Positions 5,414 to 6,510 of a stretch of DNA of 6,510 bases are shown in pieces. Position 1 is the first letter of the stretch. Each line of letters opens with the position of its first letter. The notes beneath the pieces are model-generated. The model was not told the DNA's origin, did not search any database, and saw only the letters and a program-made list of their open reading frames with translations. The translations under genes were made by a program, and so were the position numbers. This stretch comes from Clostridia bacterium (lineage in GTDB: Bacteria; Bacillota; Clostridia; Oscillospirales; CAG-382): NCBI GenBank assembly GCA_900757905.1, contig CAAEPN010000152.1:1-6510 (forward strand), given 5' to 3'.

Positions 5414-6421
5414 CTACGCCGCTAAGTCTTCGTTTGCTCCGGCCGCGCCCGTCAAAACCGAGTTTTCGGGAGGTCTGCCGTCGGTTTGCGCGTAGTTTTC
5501 ATCAAAATACCAGACCTCTTCGCCGTCGGACAGAAGCAAGATATTGCTAAGCTCATCGGTGCGCAAGACCGTCACACCGTACTTTGCAAAGGTCTCAAGC
5601 GTCTTTTTGTGCGGATGACCGTAGCTATTGTCCTTGCCGCAGCTGATAACGGCAAATTCCGGCGAAACCGCTTCGATAAAGCCGGGCGAATTGGAGGTGG
5701 CCGAGCCGTGATGACCGGCCGAAAACACATCGGCTTTCAGATTGTAGCCGTTTGCGAGCATAGCTCTTTCCGCACCCTTTTCCGCGTCGCCGGTAAAGAG
5801 AAACGACGTATTTCCATAGACTATCTTTATGGCAAGGCTGGATTCATTGGCGTCGTCCGCGTCCACCTCTTCAGGCGAAAGAATGCGGAACTCCGCACAG
5901 TCTGCAAAGATAAACCGGTCGTCCCGGCGCGTGCCGACAATTTCGGTCGGCTCGTCAAAGCGGTTGTTTCCCAATTGATAGATATAACGCGTATAGGGAA
6001 AGGTTTCAAGGTAATCCGCGTGGATAACGAATTTTTCCACCGGAAAATTCCGGATGATCTCCGACGCGCCGCCGCAATGGTCTTCATGCGGATGAGTGAG
6101 AATGAAATAATCGAGCTTTTGTACGCCGATGTCGTTTAGGTATTTGACCAAATAATCCGCTTGGTCGGTCGGACCGCAGTCGATGAGCATGTAACTTCCG
6201 TCCGGCGCTGCCAAAAGCGTGGCGTCGCCTTGCCCGACATCCACAAAATAAGCGGCAAAATAACCGTCGGCGCGGTCAAATACGTCAAGATACGCTTGAA
6301 ACGCTTCCCGGTCGCGAATCCGACAGATAAGTACGACCACAATGGCTGCCGCAAGCGATACCAGCTTTAACGCCGTGCTTCGCACCCTGCGTGTGGGATA
6401 TTTCGGAAACCTGATTTTCAT
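5414..6421 (-). CDS. ComEC/Rec2-like metallo-beta-lactamase-fold hydrolase with N-terminal membrane anchor
   Basis: A 335-residue protein: short basic lead, one hydrophobic helix (about 16-33, LKLVSLAAAIVVVLIC), then an MBL-fold domain to about residue 305. It has the ComEC-type markers FVDVGQGDATLL (59-70), LIDCG (79-83), the metal-binding THPHEDH (H110, H112, D114, H115), FTGDAEKGAE (D212), GHHGS (237-240) and YGHPH (267-271). ComEC itself is a multi-pass DNA-uptake channel; this protein has only its hydrolase domain, without the membrane channel or OB domain. With a positively charged N-terminus and one anchor, the domain should face outward. The substrate is unknown; nuclease or phosphodiesterase activity is plausible because ComEC's domain resembles such enzymes. 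The ATG at 6421 has AAGGAG six bases upstream, overlapping the stop codon of the gene before it. That ten-base gap makes co-transcription very likely. It is convergent with the carboxypeptidase. Confidence 0.92.
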   Translation of the reverse strand: MKIRFPKYPTRRVRSTALKLVSLAAAIVVVLICRIRDREAFQAYLDVFDRADGYFAAYFVDVGQGDATLLAAPDGSYMLIDCGPTDQADYLVKYLNDIGVQKLDYFILTHPHEDHCGGASEIIRNFPVEKFVIHADYLETFPYTRYIYQLGNNRFDEPTEIVGTRRDDRFIFADCAEFRILSPEEVDADDANESSLAIKIVYGNTSFLFTGDAEKGAERAMLANGYNLKADVFSAGHHGSATSNSPGFIEAVSPEFAVISCGKDNSYGHPHKKTLETFAKYGVTVLRTDELSNILLLSDGEEVWYFDENYAQTDGRPPENSVLTGAAGANEDLAA

Positions 6422-6427
6422 AGACTT

Positions 6428-6433
6428 CTCCTT
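6428..6433 (-). promoter_or_regulatory. Ribosome binding site overlapping the upstream stop codon
   Basis: On the minus strand AAGGAG begins inside the TAA stop (6432-6434) of the partial upstream gene, six bases before the MBL gene's ATG. This is the usual arrangement for translationally linked operon genes and supports both the start and the partial gene. Confidence 0.75.
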
Positions 6434-6510
6434 ATATTTTGAATGTATCGGAAAAAGGGAGCTTCACGGTTCCTTTGACAAACTCCTTATTCGGCTTTGA
6501 CAACAACCGA
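6432..6510 (-). CDS. Partial gene: last 24 codons of an unidentified protein
   Basis: Reading the minus strand from 6509 gives 24 open codons and a TAA at 6432-6434; the start lies beyond the right edge. The tail ends KEFVKGTVKLPFSDTFKI, an ordinary mixed hydrophilic/hydrophobic C-terminus. It is too short to assign to any family. The case for a real gene is positional: its stop overlaps the ribosome site of the MBL gene, ten bases before that ATG, while one other frame on this strand stops early (GAATAA at 6487-6492) and the remaining one is also interrupted by a TGA. Confidence 0.6.
   Translation of the reverse strand, partial: RLLSKPNKEFVKGTVKLPFSDTFKI

Noticed and set aside
5486..6139. 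217-codon plus-strand open frame
   Set aside because: It is antisense to the MBL hydrolase, whose catalytic motifs are intact; the translation has no recognisable domain and no ribosome site.
1..6510. CRISPR array, insertion sequence, phage genes, tRNA or rRNA
   Set aside because: No regularly spaced repeats, transposase-like frames, terminal repeats or structured RNA genes were seen; the genes look like ordinary chromosomal functions.
1..6510. A previously undescribed multi-gene defence or metabolic system
   Set aside because: The genes fall in several separate transcription units with mostly known families; only adjacency would link them, which is not enough.

Overview
The window looks like a chromosomal segment of a low- to mid-GC Bacillota, most likely an anaerobic Clostridia member. 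The evidence is an S-layer homology (SLH) surface protein, an S11 D-Ala-D-Ala carboxypeptidase with an N-terminal membrane anchor, strong AAAGGAG-type ribosome binding sites, near-perfect TTGACA/TATAAT promoters and roughly 50% GC. I see no phage, transposon, CRISPR, rRNA or tRNA, and no sign of a genomic island.

Layout. (1) Positions 1-2041, minus strand: the first 680 codons of a large secreted protein that runs off the left edge. It has a signal peptide, a carbohydrate-binding-like beta-sandwich, three SLH modules, and two related beta-sandwich repeats, the second cut by the edge. This stretch is one long minus-strand gene; the plus-strand open frames over it are shadows. (2) Positions 2042-2266: its leader with a stem-loop and a very good promoter, whose -35 box lies inside a perfect 19-bp inverted repeat that also looks like the terminator of the gene upstream. 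(3) Positions 2267-4099, minus strand: a probable three-gene unit transcribed from a perfect consensus promoter at 4132-4160. It encodes a TtcA-like PP-loop ATPase, an endonuclease/exonuclease/phosphatase (EEP) family hydrolase and a 61-residue four-cysteine protein of unknown function with a GTG start. (4) Positions 4242-5378, plus strand: a D-alanyl-D-alanine carboxypeptidase, divergent from the PP-loop gene. (5) Positions 5414-6510, minus strand: a membrane-anchored, ComEC-like metallo-beta-lactamase-fold hydrolase, preceded 10 nt upstream by the last 24 codons of an unidentified gene whose stop codon overlaps the next ribosome binding site.

Functionally, two genes act at the envelope (the SLH protein, attached to wall polymers, and the carboxypeptidase, trimming peptidoglycan stem peptides). 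One is probably anchored in the membrane with an outward-facing catalytic domain (the MBL protein). The TtcA-like and EEP proteins look cytosolic. They share a transcript, but the sequence does not show that they share a pathway. The cell envelope is the only common theme; nothing here makes a convincing new multi-gene system. The most informative small-scale observations are the terminator/promoter overlap at 2153-2208, the unexplained inverted repeat at 2467-2503, the small four-cysteine gene, and the internal duplication in the SLH protein.
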